DNA of 64,000 nt from Nemertoderma westbladi (taxonomy: Eukaryota; Xenacoelomorpha; Nemertodermatida; Nemertodermatidae). Below are positions 13,101-22,978 of the stretch, in pieces (the first letter of the stretch is position 1; each line of letters opens with the position of its first letter). Location: positions 1 to 64,000 of the forward strand of contig JAUCBJ010001421.1 in NCBI GenBank assembly GCA_032718475.1, written 5' to 3'. The notes beneath the pieces are model-generated. The model made no database searches. It was not told where the DNA came from and saw nothing but the letters and a program-made list of their open reading frames with translations. A program made the position numbers and the translations under genes.

Positions 13101-14050
13101 TGGACAATCAGCTAGTCTCTACCATCTGTTGGAGTGTCCAATAATTAATGCATTCCAAATAATAAATCTAAGACATCAATCAATAAACATTCTAGTGAGA
13201 AATTATTTCGTTTTTGTGTCCAAACTTTCGGATGACTTTCAATAGAAATAAATAATCACGTATTAAAAATTTGTTTTCGCTTTTTATTTTTGACCTCACT
13301 TTCATTTCAATGTTCGCGTATTGATAATCCCAATGAATCGACTAACACAATATAATTTATTTCCTCGAATAATAACAACAACTGCAGTTGTACCAGCCAT
13401 ATCTTCTCGAAGGTCCGGTTTATCTAACATTTCTTCATCTATAGCTAGAAAACCTTTCTTCATAGCACTAGTGGTGTCATCTGATTCATAAGTTGATTGG
13501 CGGACAATAAGATGATGAAGTCTTTCACTGGCATATTTTGAAATTTTACTACCTAGGAGAATAAAATTATTGGTAGACTATATTATAATGTTACATATCG
13601 ACTATCAAATTCATTGCTCATCAGCAGAGCAGATTTTGCCATTCAGATCAGATAAAACTGGAAGCTTCTAAAATAGGAGTGAACAACTGTAGCTGTAAAT
13701 TACACTTGTAATGATTGATAGAAAATATAAATATTTCTGAAAAGTTTTAGCAATTTAAGGTCAAAAGTAAAAAAATATTTTAATTAAGCTAATGGGTATT
13801 TAAAGCATTTAGTTGAGCAGTAAAAAGACAGAAGATTCAAAGAGTATGATTGGTAGATCCTACCTCCATGTCCATCATAGACCGCAAAGAAATAGGCCCC
13901 GAGTTCTCCGTTGAATTTTGTGATAACAGTGTGGTAATCCTCCATGTTGGTTCTCCAGCCCTGCATCTCACTAGTAACAACTAGGACATCACTGTCACTC
14001 AATGTTTGCGTATTTTTAGTTGTTACCGGTTCGGAGAGAGTCTGCCCCAT
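3998..14050 (-). CDS. PP2C-family Ser/Thr protein phosphatase gene, five coding exons
   Basis: Five minus-strand exons join in frame: 13864-14050, 13347-13552, 11982-12197, 5377-5532 and 3998-4195 (963 nt, 320 aa). The protein carries the full PP2C signature: N-terminal MGQTLSEPVT with possible N-myristoylation at Gly2, MQGWR..MED (E37, D38), YDGHGG (D59), GTTAVVV, NAGDSR, SEDHKP, LSRALGD (D189), ACDGIWDV (D228, D232) and GCDNMT (D277). The metal-binding aspartates are all there. PP2C enzymes remove phosphate from Ser/Thr using Mn/Mg ions. The closest relative I recall is the nematode ppm-2 type, slightly longer than this model. Splice phases are consistent at every join. Intron 3 (5533-11981) is inflated by a minisatellite and a gypsy element. 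Untranslated exons were not identified. The absence of broken frames suggests a working gene. Confidence 0.93.
4418..5307. mobile_element. Nonautonomous inverted-repeat element (MITE-like) in PP2C intron 4
   Basis: The ends are an inverted AGTTCCGTATA (4418-4428, complement ending at 5307). A second, longer inverted pair lies nearer the middle: about 4689-4729 matches about 4882-4923 in reverse complement, both containing CCGTTCAATTTTCCTTTT or its complement. The AT-rich interior holds several copies of a TTCTAGAA palindrome. No transposase ORF is present. I did not find a convincing target duplication. The superfamily is unknown. Confidence 0.6.
5377..5532 (-). CDS. PP2C coding exon 4 (residues 204-255)
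   Basis: Acceptor TTTAAAG|ATTGTG, phase 0. Encodes IVTAFPEVEE, the metal-binding FIVLACDGIWDV stretch and a C-terminal FVRKRIAQ helix. The donor chosen is TCG|GTTCGT, a weak match to consensus. It keeps frame with exon 5 and gives the same spacing as the nematode homologue I recall. Confidence 0.88.
5533..5985. other. 3' part of PP2C intron 3 before the exon 4 acceptor
   Basis: About 450 bp between exon 4 and the minisatellite. It holds two near-copies of a short block (GGGGAGAGCGTGTGGAACGG around 5760-5885). No exon or element was recognised. Confidence 0.5.
5990..7185. repeat. 21-bp minisatellite, block B (PP2C intron 3)
   Basis: About 57 tandem units of 21 bp. Two unit types alternate, one with ACTTACCTGCACCTCC and one with ACTTATGTGCACATCC, giving a frequent 42-bp higher-order period. 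Read on the gene strand, the first type contains GCAG|GTAAGT, a consensus 5' splice site. Because 21 is a multiple of three, long frames stay open on both strands; they are artefacts. The block abuts the truncated 5' end of the gypsy element. Confidence 0.92.
7186..8090 (+). pseudogene. Gypsy gag remnant with zinc knuckles
   Basis: Gag-like sequence begins right after the minisatellite and has a stop near 7222. The longest clean piece (7387-7764) includes FDDFYINLCEMAGM and ends in a basic tail. In another frame at about 7825-7935 lie two cysteine clusters, CYKCGCTWPHNSSEPC and CSNCNRNGHLAAVC; the second is a canonical CX2CX4HX4C knuckle. Gag packages element RNA. Frame changes and missing N-terminal sequence make it nonfunctional. 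Confidence 0.8.
8060..9450 (+). pseudogene. Gypsy protease and reverse transcriptase remnant
   Basis: The protease active-site motif DTGAQVTV lies at about 8080-8105, preceded by a stop. RT follows from about 8611: the finger motif IVVCPKPGNPEEIRM, palm motif A FTKLNAKSGYWQV, motif B-like LTTFLTPWGRY, and VDDILI as the YVDD box. The expected catalytic Asp of motif A (normally FxKLDA) is Asn here, which should abolish polymerase activity. The frame breaks near 9447, where RNase H continues one frame over. Confidence 0.87.
9440..11294 (+). pseudogene. Gypsy RNase H and integrase remnant
   Basis: RNase H starts ETDASRLQGLGF and includes FKVITDHRPL and RIADGLSHAP. Integrase follows with an HHCC zinc site (HVPHQG..., CEQCQ), catalytic VSADLF and RTDNGPQF. 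After a frameshift near 10570 comes the Glu-bearing SSNGHAECNVNIIKS. The C-terminus runs to 11294 with RRSTRSRKP. Integrase normally pastes element DNA into the host genome. At least three frame changes between 9430 and 10590 disable the polyprotein. Confidence 0.87.
11321..11540 (+). mobile_element. Gypsy polypurine tract and 3' LTR
   Basis: GGGGGAG at 11321-11327 is the polypurine tract. The LTR probably begins with TGATATATACTG at 11329. It runs into minisatellite block A near 11540, where its exact end is unclear. No matching 5' LTR was found. Confidence 0.65.
11545..11981. repeat. 21-bp minisatellite, block A, starting at the PP2C exon 3 donor
   Basis: About 21 units of 21 bp of the same family as the 5990-7185 block. 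On the gene strand the first unit is the real exon 3 donor (GCAG|GTAAGG) and the next units repeat GCAG|GTAAGT, GTATGT or close variants. The array thus looks as if it was amplified from the authentic splice site. Confidence 0.92.
11982..12197 (-). CDS. PP2C coding exon 3 (residues 132-203)
   Basis: Acceptor TTTAAAG, donor GAGCAG|GTAAGG, phase 0 at both ends. Encodes ANAGDSR, LSEDHKP, GGWVEFNR and LALSRALGD. The donor dinucleotide is the first unit of the 21-bp minisatellite that fills the start of intron 3. Confidence 0.95.
12198..12705. other. PP2C intron 2, left part, with a C homopolymer
   Basis: AT-rich intron sequence with a run of about 20 C residues near 12517-12537, preceded by AATGCGCTA. 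No gene is visible. Similar C runs occur elsewhere in the window. Confidence 0.6.
12720..13078 (+). mobile_element. RTE-1 LINE 3' fragment in PP2C intron 2
   Basis: Translates to the C-terminal domain of the RTE-1 protein (LNTADDTKS, HISNQTLYNIGGVS, RREDQPVHNLVLWP) in plus orientation, antisense to PP2C. It ends at a perfect palindrome (13079-13105) before reaching the usual 3' tail. Its left end carries three short copies of a TAGCTGGTAATG-like block. Confidence 0.85.
13079..13105. repeat. Perfect palindrome at the break of an RTE-1 fragment
   Basis: Two 13-nt arms (GTCCACAATGGTT and its complement) are separated by a single T. The palindrome marks the point where LINE homology stops. Confidence 0.9.
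13347..13552 (-). CDS. PP2C coding exon 2 (residues 63-131)
   Basis: Acceptor TCTCCTAG, donor TGT|GTTAGT, phase 1 in and phase 0 out. The translation begins GSKISKYASE and runs through DMAGTTAVVVIIR to KLYC, a conserved PP2C stretch between the DGHGG and NAGDSR motifs. The exon was found only by reading the minus strand with the splice frame in mind, since the open frame is short. Confidence 0.9.
13864..14050 (-). CDS. PP2C coding exon 1 (residues 1-62)
   Basis: Starts at ATG 14050-14048 and encodes the N-terminal MGQTLSEPVT, the MQGWR..MED motif and most of YDGHGG. The donor is GGAG|GTAGGA, phase 1. Exon 2 completes the second Gly of DGHGG. Confidence 0.92.
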
Positions 14051-14339
14051 CGCTGAAAGAAAAGCAATAAAATAAAAATTGTTGATCATTAGTGCATCAA
14101 AAGTTTTCTCCCGTTATTTATGTGTTATTGTTTCTGATGCGAACTACATTTCAGCAATTATCATGGGAAATAAAACCACAAAACAATAATTAGATAAACA
14201 AATGTATAATATTACTAAATGCTGTACAATATAAATACAATATAAATGTACACCTAGTATATCAATTTATTGAGAATATATATTTGGGTTATATTATTTA
14301 ATTAAGATAATGACGCAATTGCAAGAAAAGTAACTAGGT

Positions 14340-16741
14340 GCAAAACTATAAAGTTTAGACTAAGTTGCCTAGTGTTAACTAGGTAGTATTACTTTTCAGT
14401 TGTAATAAAACATTTCAAGTATCCACTTCTTATTTAAAACTACCCCTTCTAGTGCATATTTGAAAAGTGGTTGCAAGTAACTAACCTAGTAAATACTTGG
14501 TGTAAGTAGTTAGCACTACATAGTAAGTACTTGGTGTAAGTAGTTAGCACTACATAGTAAGTACTTGGTGTAAGTAGTTAGCACTACCTAGTACGTACTT
14601 GGTGTAAGTAGTTAGCACTACATAGTAAGTACTTGGTGTAAGTAGTTATCACTACCTAGTACGTACTTTGGTGTAAGTAGTTAGCACTATCTAGTACGTA
14701 CTTGGTGTAAGTAGTTAGCACTACGTAGTAAGTACTTGGTGTAAGTAGTTAGCACTTCCTAGTAAGTACTTGGTGTAAGTAGTTAGCACTTCCTAGTAAG
14801 TACTTGGTGTAAGTAAGTAGTTAGCTCTTCCTAGTAAGTACTTGGTGTAAGTAGTTAGCACTACCTAGTACGTACTTGGTGTAAGTAGTTAGCACTACCT
14901 AGTACGTACTTGGTGTAAGTAGTTAGCACTATCTAGTACGTACTTGGTGTAAGTAGTTCGCACTATCTAGTACGTACTTGGTGTAAGTAGTTAACACTTC
15001 CTAGTAAGTACTTGGTGTAAGTAGTTAGCACTACCTAGTACGTACTTGGTGTAAGTAGTTAGCACTACCTAGTACGTACTTGGTGTAAGTAGTTAGCACT
15101 ACTTAGTACGTACTTGGTGTAAGTAGTTAGCACTACCTAGTACGTACTTGGTGTAAGTAGTTAGCACTACATAGTAAGTACTTGGTGTAAGTAGTTAGCA
15201 CTACATAGTAAGTACTTGGTGTAAGTAGTTAGCACTACCTAGTAAGTACTTGGTGTAAGTAGTTAGCACTACCTAGTACGTACTTGGTGTAAGTAGTTAG
15301 CACTACCTAGTAAGTACTTGGTGTAAGTAGTTAGCACTACCTAGTACGTACTTGGTGTAAGTAGTTAGCACTACCTAGTACGTACTTGGTGTAAGTAGTT
15401 AGCACTACTTAGTACGTACTTGGTGTAAGTAGTTAGCACTACCTAGTACGTACTTGGTGTAAGTAGTTAGCACTACATAGTAAGTACTTGGTGTAAGTAG
15501 TTAGCACTACCTAGTAAGTACTTGGTGTAAGTAGTTAGCACTACCTAGTACGTACTTGGTGTAAGTAGTTAGCACTACCTAGTACGTACTTGGTGTAAGT
15601 AGTTAGCACTATCTAGTACGTACTTTGGTGTAAGTAGTTAGCACTATCTAGTACGTACTTGGTGTAAGTAGTTAGCACTACTTAGTACGTACTTGGTGTA
15701 AGTAGTTAGCACTACATAGTAAGTACTTGGTGTAAGTAGTTAGCACTACATAGTAAGTACTTGGTGTAAGTAGTTAGCACTACCTAGTAAGTACTTGGTG
15801 TAAGTAGTTAGCACTATCTAGTACGTACTTTGGTGTAAGTAGTTAGCACTATCTAGTACGTACTTGGTGTAAGTAGTTAGCACTACCTAGTACGTACTTG
15901 GTGTAAGTAGTTAGCACTATCTAGTACGTACTTGGTGTAAGTAGTTAACACTTCCTAGTAAGTACTTGGTGTAAGTAGTTAGCACTACATAGTAAGTACT
16001 TGGTGTAAGTAGTTAGCACTACCTAGTACGTACTTGGTGTAAGTAGTTAGCACTACCTAGTAAGTACTTGGTGTAAGTAGTTAGCACTACATAGTAAGTA
16101 CTTGGTGTAAGTAGTTAGCACTACCTAGTACGTACTTGGTGTAAGTAGTTAGCACTACTTAGTACGTACTTGGTGTAAGTAGTTCGCACTACATAGTACA
16201 TACTTGGTGTAAGTAGTTAGCACTACCTAGTAAGTACTTGGTGTAAGTAGTTAGCACTACATAGTAAGTACTTGGTGTAAGTAGTTAGCACTACCTAGTA
16301 CGTACTTGGTGTAAGTAGTTAGCACTACCTAGTAAGTACTTGGTGTAAGTAGTTAGCACTACATATTAAGTACTTGGTGTAAGTAGTTAGCACTACATAG
16401 TAAGTACTTGGTGTAAGTAGTTAGCACTACCTAGTAAGTACTTGGTGTAAGTAGTTAACACTTCCTAGTAAGTACTTGGTGTAAGTAAGTAGTTAGCACT
16501 ACCTTGTAAGTACTTGGTGTAAGAAGTTAGCACTACCTAGTAAGTACTTGGTGTAAGTAGTTAGCACTACCTAGTAAGTACTTGGTGTAAGTAGTTAGCA
16601 CTACCTAGTAAGTACTTGGTGTAAGTAGTTAGCACTACCTAGTAAGTACTTGGTGTAAGTAGTTAGCACTACCTAGTAAGTACTTGGTGTAAGTAGTTAG
16701 CACTACCTAGTACGTACTTGGTGTAAGTAGTTAGCACTACC
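14340..16741. repeat. 34-bp minisatellite upstream of PP2C
   Basis: About 66 units of 34 bp from near 14479, each containing TACTTGGTGTAAGTAGTTAG followed by CACTACCTAGTA. A degenerate lead-in covers 14340-14478. Units vary mainly at CTAGTACG versus CATAGTAAG. A few have 35 or 38 bp. The array begins about 430 bp upstream of the PP2C start codon, so it may lie within or beyond its promoter. Confidence 0.95.
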
Positions 16742-17086
16742 TTTTTTTCATTTTTATATGTCAATTTAATAAAGCAAAATGCCAACAAATATATACTACA
16801 CGATACATTTAGCATTTACGGGGGAAATTCAAACTATTTTTAATATTATTAATTAATCCTGTCCGTCGCAGCAGTCTGTCAGTGGTAACTGAACTACCCA
16901 ACTGAACTACCCAGCAACCCCGCAGTCCGTATCCGCGTTCGCCAGCCGTATGGAGGTGTCCAATATCGCGTGGTGAACTGGCCGCTTGGATGCGGAACGC
17001 GCGCCGCGAAGACACATCAGACTGGACCGCAGAAGCGCAAAACTAATTTGTCTCCGGATCCAGGAAACACAGTCGGAGTACTACCG
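16742..17086 (-). mobile_element. Retroposed insert within the 34-bp minisatellite
   Basis: About 345 bp of unrelated sequence interrupts the array. On the minus strand it has a GC-rich head and an AT-rich body, and ends in an A-rich tail (ATGAAAAAAA) at 16742. The direct repeat TTAGCACTACC borders both sides, but that 11-mer is also part of the array unit, so it is only weak evidence for a target duplication. It could be a SINE, a truncated LINE 3' end or a retropseudogene. I do not recognise the sequence. Confidence 0.5.
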
Positions 17087-17248
17087 TCGTTAGCACTACC
17101 TAGTACGTACTTGGTGTAAGTAGTTAGCACTACCTAGTAAGTACTTGGTGTAAGTAGTTAGCACTACCTAGTACGTACTTGGTGTAAGTAGTTAGCACTA
17201 CCTAGTACGTACTTGGTGTAAGTAGTTAGCACTACATAGTAAGTACTC
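17087..17248. repeat. 34-bp minisatellite, continuation
   Basis: Four to five further units of the same 34-bp repeat resume directly after the insert. Confidence 0.95.
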
Positions 17249-18970
17249 GAATTTGCTAGATAGGTCAGGAGCTGTCTAGATAGCCTAAATACTTGTAGTT
17301 TCTTCTGCCTGCATCCCACTTACTCAAAGCCCGTATTTTATCTTGCAACGTGCGCTGCCGTTGGGTGTGTATCATTACTGAATATATCCTTCCTGCTCCC
17401 AACATCACTTCTGTTTTTCTGGGTCAGTAATCACAAGTATAAGAGGCATGCTTTACTTGCCCGTAACCAGACATTCGTTAATTTAAATTGCGTATTTCCA
17501 ATTAAAGTTATTTAAATTTAATTTCATAATTTAAAGGTAAAATTATTATGTCAAATTTATTTCAGTATGCTGTACAATTAATTATAATAGAACATTTTTG
17601 TGTGAAAAATAGTTAATTATGAACCTAAATAGATAGATAGGTATAGGTTAATATAATATAACCACAATATAATATATAGAATAACATCGGGCGAATCCCT
17701 ATAAATTCAACCATGATATCGTTATAATTTTTATAACAATTTTCGCAATCTTTTTGAATTTTTATAATTTATTTGGTCACATGTCTCAAATTAGCATAGA
17801 CGGCATAGACGAAGATTCTGGTGGGATCGAACTCGTGACCTCCAAGTAGGAAGTCCTGCCTTCTAAAAGTTCCGAAAGCACCTCAGATAAATTTTAGACC
17901 TGGAGATTCTCCGGTACTGATATCTTGTATGTTCGTAATTTACGTCTTCATGGCCTCCCATCTGTCAATACCAATCAACTGTATCCCCTATTGTATACTC
18001 ATGCCTTGCTCAACCTTTTAGTTAAATCACACCCAATTTACAGGATTTAGAGAATACGTACAGTACTGAAGTTCGGACTTGGTCCTCGCATTTTTTATAT
18101 TTACATCACTAAAACGGGAAATATATCATAAAGCAGATTTGCAGGTTTTTACTTAACGCAATTTTGAATGCTAAATAAACAATATTTCCAAAAACCGTTA
18201 TAAAGAATTCGAAATGTAAAACCTCTGGAAATATGTTACTGTCAATGTATAGTAAATGTGAAGTATGAATATAATGAACTCTGACTCGTTACTTATACCG
18301 GTACCATGTAGTATATATTAAAGTTATACTATATGTATAGAAAATGTGAAAATGTACATTAAATGGCTGATAATGAAGAAACAATTTTATTTAATAATAA
18401 TAATAATATTGATTATTTAAATAGCGCTTTTTATGCTTTTCTCAAAGAGCTTTTTATTAAAATAGATATTATTATAATATCATTTTATTAGTTAAAACGT
18501 AATGGATATAGTCAAATAGAAACAATACGACATATTTAATACTTTCTAATACTAATTTACCTAACAGATCAACATCAACGACCGGTACTGTATGTGTGAA
18601 ATATTGTGAAGTAGTAAATTTATCAGATAATACAGTCAAAGTCCAAGGATATAATATAAACAAAGGCAAATAAATTTCTGATCTAATATTTTAACTTGAT
18701 CGGTAGACAAGCCCTTCTTATATGCAAGTCATACAGTATATAGGTAAAGCAGGTAGGTGTCAGTGGATACAAAAGTAAGTAAACAATTTATTTTCGGTGT
18801 CGTCGCGTATCGTAAACAGCCTCAATTCGGCACAAAATATTGTGTTTCGGTAAAAAGTTGCAATTAGGCAAAAATTATTTATAGTAATCTTTATTTCCTT
18901 TCCTTCTTTGCCCCATTACCTGAGAACCCCATCACTACGCCGACAATAAAGAACCCTAAAGGTAGAAAGG
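17249..18970. other. AT-rich intergenic stretch with a SINE-like patch
   Basis: No coding sequence is recognised. The only patch of interest is the tRNA-like B box at about 17820-17840, annotated separately. The rest is AT-rich. Confidence 0.5.
17765..17915 (-). mobile_element. Possible tRNA-derived SINE fragment
   Basis: On the minus strand GAGTTCGATCCCACC (17822-17836) matches a Pol III B box. It is preceded by GGAGGTCAC and an anticodon-arm-like AGGCAGGACTTCCT. An A-box-like TCTGAGGTGCTTTCGG lies upstream at a tRNA-like distance but is degenerate. The 3' side continues into AT-rich sequence, as SINE bodies do. It does not fold as a proper tRNA by eye. Confidence 0.45.
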
Positions 18971-18972
18971 TA

Positions 18973-19650
18973 CAGGGTGGTCAAAAAAACCTGTACCCTT
19001 GTAAAGTGCTATAAAATCTTTAATTTTCATCAAAACACATCGAAATTTTGTAGTCGGTCATTGCAATAGTGTTCAACACTAAATATCAATCTATAGATAG
19101 TTTCACCAAATGTCCGTCTGTCTGTTTGTTTGTCTGTCCGTTTTAATTTCCACAATTTTTGTATGAGGAACCATGGGCCACCAGTGATAATGTGCATTGT
19201 TTAATCTCAGTTGCCATAGCAACAGATTGCTATGACTCCGGGATTAGACAAAACCCATACAAATACCAGGATTTCAACTGAAAACCAGCCCGATCCGAGG
19301 TAAAAATATATTGAGTAGTGCAGCGCACATTCTCAACATCATCAATAACCGATATCATAGCAACAGGCTTTGGAAATGGTACAGTTCCAAATGAATGTTA
19401 TGTTATGTGAAACAAATGAGAAGTTTATTTGAAACGATTTATCAATAAAATATATTTATTTAATTATTAAGTTTATTATTAAGTTACTTTAAAAAGTGTT
19501 CAAGATGGCCATCGTTTCGAGCAATACACATTTCAATTCTACGAGAAAAATTGTTGATCACTCGGCTACACTCCTCTGCCGTAATCTGTATCGTGCGGAC
19601 TTCAGCTCGGCAACTTTTCGGTTTGCCTCTATAGACGTTGTCCTTCAGGT
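18973..19650 (-). mobile_element. Mariner/Tc1-type DNA transposon remnant
   Basis: A terminal CAGGGTGGTC follows a TA dinucleotide at 18971-18972. At 19484-19650 the minus strand encodes the C-terminal 55 residues or so of a mariner-like transposase, beginning YLKDNVYRGKP and ending IEMCIARNDGHLEHF before a stop. The rest of the transposase is missing because an RTE-1 LINE adjoins at 19651. Confidence 0.7.
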
Positions 19651-21245
19651 ACTACTACTACTACTAGGATCGGCATGCTACATTGCAGTTGCAGTTTTAA
19701 GAATGCTGTGCCGGCTTGTCGACAAAATTGCGCCGCCACAACTCCCTATCACCCATGACATTTGCTAGATCATCCGCATCTTCAAGGCCAGTGCCCTTTA
19801 ATATGCGTTATTATGCGTCACAAGATTATGCAATGGCTGATCCTCACGGCGAAAGCAATGTCCTGCAAAGCGGAGGCGATTTTGTTCTAGTGTCAAGCTT
19901 AGGTGAACCAATGAGACACCTCCAATGTTATATAGTGTCTCGTTGGAGATGTGTGCATTGTACTTGACACAATGAACCAGGCGTAGCATTCTTATGAATG
20001 TACCATCCAGAGATTTGGTGTCCTCAGCAGTTAGAGTCCAGATGGACTCCCATAGAGGAGTACTGGAACTACTGCTGCTCTAAATAATCGGACCTTAAGT
20101 TTCCGATTAATTCTCTGTGACTTCCAAATCCTGGAATGCCTATTCAAGGTTGCCCATGCCTTTCCATTACGTATTCGAAGGTCCTCATCTGACTTCCGGA
20201 TCCATGATCCCAGGTAACATAAGTCGTCCACATGATGCTCAAGCATTCCATCCTTTGAGCTTATGCTCATCCGGTCAGAGACTTGCTGAGGACTTTCAAA
20301 GTTAACTGTCAAAATTTTGGTCTTTTTGGAGTTAATAAAAAGACCGACACTAGAAGCAGCCTGTTCTAATGAGTTGAGGAGCGGTTGGACTCCCTCTAGT
20401 GATTCTGAGAGTACTCCTAAGTCATCAGCAAAGTCTAGATCAGTTAGGTAATAAGTAAGGCCCTGATTCATAGTAACTGATATACTGTATAAATGTCAAT
20501 AAATAAAATAAGAATAAAATACTTTGCAGGATTTCCTCGACTTCTGGAGCCAGTAGGTGGAGTTACCATCACCCCAGCATCATTATGATGATAGGACATG
20601 CGTAGAACATAGTCAACCACAATTATGAACAAGAATGGCGCAAGTGTGTCTCCTTGGAGGACTCCCATAATACTTCAAATGGTTCTGTGTCACCATCAAC
20701 GATGGTTCGACAACATTTGTGTCTACTGTTACAGTAGACACAAATGTTGTCGAACCATCGTATACAGATCTGATTGCAGCAATAATTTTATCAGGAATCC
20801 CATATAATGAAAGTATGCTGGACATACGTGAGCGAGAGACTGAATCAAAGGCCTTGAAGAAGTCAACAAAGATAATAGCCAGATGCCTGTCTTTCTTTTT
20901 TGATAACTCTTCAATTATCCTTCTAAGTGCCAAAATGGGCTGCATGGTCCCACGACCTTTACGGAACCCATTCTGATTTCCACGGAGCAGTCTCTCCATG
21001 GGATCCCTGATGTGATTTAATTGAATTCTATTGTATAGCTTTGCAGGATCGATGAGCTTTAAACATTCAGGTATTTTAAAGACCTCAGGGGGAACACAAT
21101 CTACCCCACTGGTACGATTGGTCTTAATGCTCTTTGCAGCAGCCTTCGCTTCTGCAAAGGAGATATCGCCAATTGGAATATCTGGGCGAACAAGTCAAGA
21201 ACAATATCCAGTTAGCAAAGAAACAGGCCCATTTTTTATTCGTTT
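19651..21245 (-). mobile_element. RTE-1 LINE copy, 5'-truncated and broken
   Basis: Matches the 23.8-26.8 kb RTE-1 copy over the reverse transcriptase and C-terminal regions. It ends in a short (TAG)n tail at 19651-19666 on the minus strand, the 3' signature of this family. Several indels and an inserted AT-rich scrap near 20460-20525 break the frame. A perfect inverted duplication sits at 20700-20760. RT motifs FVDFFKAFDSV and LDFADDLG can still be read. The 3' tail abuts the mariner remnant, suggesting insertion into it. Confidence 0.88.
20700..20760. repeat. Perfect 30-bp palindrome inside an RTE-1 copy
   Basis: Arms 20700-20729 and 20731-20760 are exact reverse complements separated by one T. 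The intact RTE-1 copy has only one arm here, so the palindrome arose by inverted duplication in this copy. Confidence 0.93.
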
Positions 21246-21349
21246 CTAAGTCATCTTCTTCCTCATCTTCTTCTTCCGACATGTAGATAGCCATCGTACT
21301 GACGGGTGCACGGAACCGGGGTTTTGGGTTACGAATGTGTGGTCGCGTC

Positions 21350-21565
21350 GCTCAATGTTGTGCTTTGGCAGCCCCATGGAGAAAATAATCATGGCTTGAT
21401 TTTCCCCATTGAACCATGACTTTCCTTTCTTGAGACACCTCCTAAAGGAAACTGGCCTTGAAGATGCTGATAATCTCGCGAAAGTCATGATGCATAGTGA
21501 GTTGTGACGGTGCAATTTTGTTGATACGACGGCATAGCATTCTTAATGCATGCTGCATTACGATT
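21350..21565 (+). mobile_element. RTE-1 LINE 3' end fragment
   Basis: Plus-strand match to the last part of the RTE-1 ORF (VLWQPHG..., LLKETGLEDADNL-like) and its 3' end up to TGCATGCTGCATTACG. It is opposite in orientation to the neighbouring copy and degraded. Confidence 0.75.
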
Positions 21566-22970
21566 TCGCTTGCCAATTATTGTGGATTGCATGGTGGTGA
21601 CAAAATGATTTTGTTAAGCTAGCATCTCAGTGTACAGTTTCAAGGCAGCAGGCCGATTATAGTAGTAGTTGCTTAGGAATAGTCGGTCTGATATTCGTGT
21701 GCATCCAATTGCACTTGCGCGCGGTTACATCAATTCATACACTCATACATTAAACGGATACGAGTTGCTGGCCAACCTCATGCGGTACTGGTTACTGATA
21801 GACTCGACGCGCTAAAAAAAACGCTCTAGAAACCTGCTGATAAACATAAATGCTAATCGAAGAATTGCTAAGGACATTAAAAAAAATTAAAATTTATTTC
21901 ATTGGAGCATTTATGTGCATTTTTGTGAAATGCTTTTAAATATGAATTTAAAATGAATGAATTTCAATATTAAATACTACCAGTAAAACTACTTTATTAT
22001 TACAATCTATTCCATCGGAAAAGTCAAGGAGAAAAGGGTGTGTAAAACGATTCCTTATACAACATTATTTCCACTCTAAATATATGTATACTGTTATTCG
22101 TATATATTTTTTACTGTCACCTGACAATGAACCGTTTAATAGGCAGATAACCCTTACATGATTTCACCCATTTTCTCCATTCCTTACAGCGTTTGTAACA
22201 CTTTCTACCTGCCAACTGAGTATAAAAACCCTTACAATAGTTCGACCCCCTCTCTCCATTCCTTACATGATTTCAAAGTCCAATCAAATAATATCTTATT
22301 ATCCAATCTCAGGGGTGTTCATGCAAGAGGTGTTCCTAGTAGTGTAAGGATTGAGAATACGCTACCCGGGGCCGTAATGAAAATAACGCAAACAATTTCA
22401 CAATTGAAATGAGTGCGCCACTGAGGATAAACTTCTCGATAAAAAATGATGTTAATTTCCCAAATTTACGAATATATTTCATATCCTTCATCAGGGTTAA
22501 TAATGAAACAAATAACTAAAAACAGCCTACACCTACTCACTCAACCCAATAAATTCTACAAGGAAAATACAGAATTACCAAAACAACAAAAAATTCAGAA
22601 ATGTGTTAGGCCTATCAGACTAAAACTACATAAATTTGAAATGACTACTCTGCCATACAATCTTCCCTGTATTATATAATAGTTTAGCACCAAAGCAAAA
22701 TAACAATAATAAACAAAAATGTGGAATGTGATGGGCGTATACCCTATATAATCCACTTGTTCCGTGACTGACTGACATGTACCATACTGTACTGCCATAC
22801 CAAGACTACAAGACCCTCTCCAGAAGTCTACCTGGCCTACCACCTAATCTACTGACTGTGTGATGCTGTTTGACTGCTGCACGATATACCGGTACCTAGA
22901 CCAGCTACCGTAGTACTGTACATAGGTACCAACTTCAAAAAGTAGATGTGAGGGCAGGCCACAAAGTACG
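21566..22970. other. AT-rich intergenic stretch, nothing firm
   Basis: A block around 22150-22275 contains near-repeats of CATGATTTC and TCTCCATTCCTTACA. A degenerate CTGATGA...GAAA motif on the minus strand (22473-22495) lacks a usable stem II. No gene was recognised. Confidence 0.4.
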
Positions 22971-22978
22971 TGCGAAGC

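Noticed and set aside
14340-17248. CRISPR-like repeat array
   Set aside because: The units are contiguous with no unique spacers, and the genome is eukaryotic; it is an ordinary minisatellite. The same holds for the 29-30 kb and 42.4 kb arrays.
19496-19768. 90-codon plus-strand ORF
   Set aside because: It is the antisense shadow of the mariner transposase C-terminus and the RTE-1 3' end.
22473-22495. Second hammerhead core on the minus strand (CTGATGA...GAAA)
   Set aside because: The seven nucleotides between the core halves cannot form stem II, and no stem I partner is seen.
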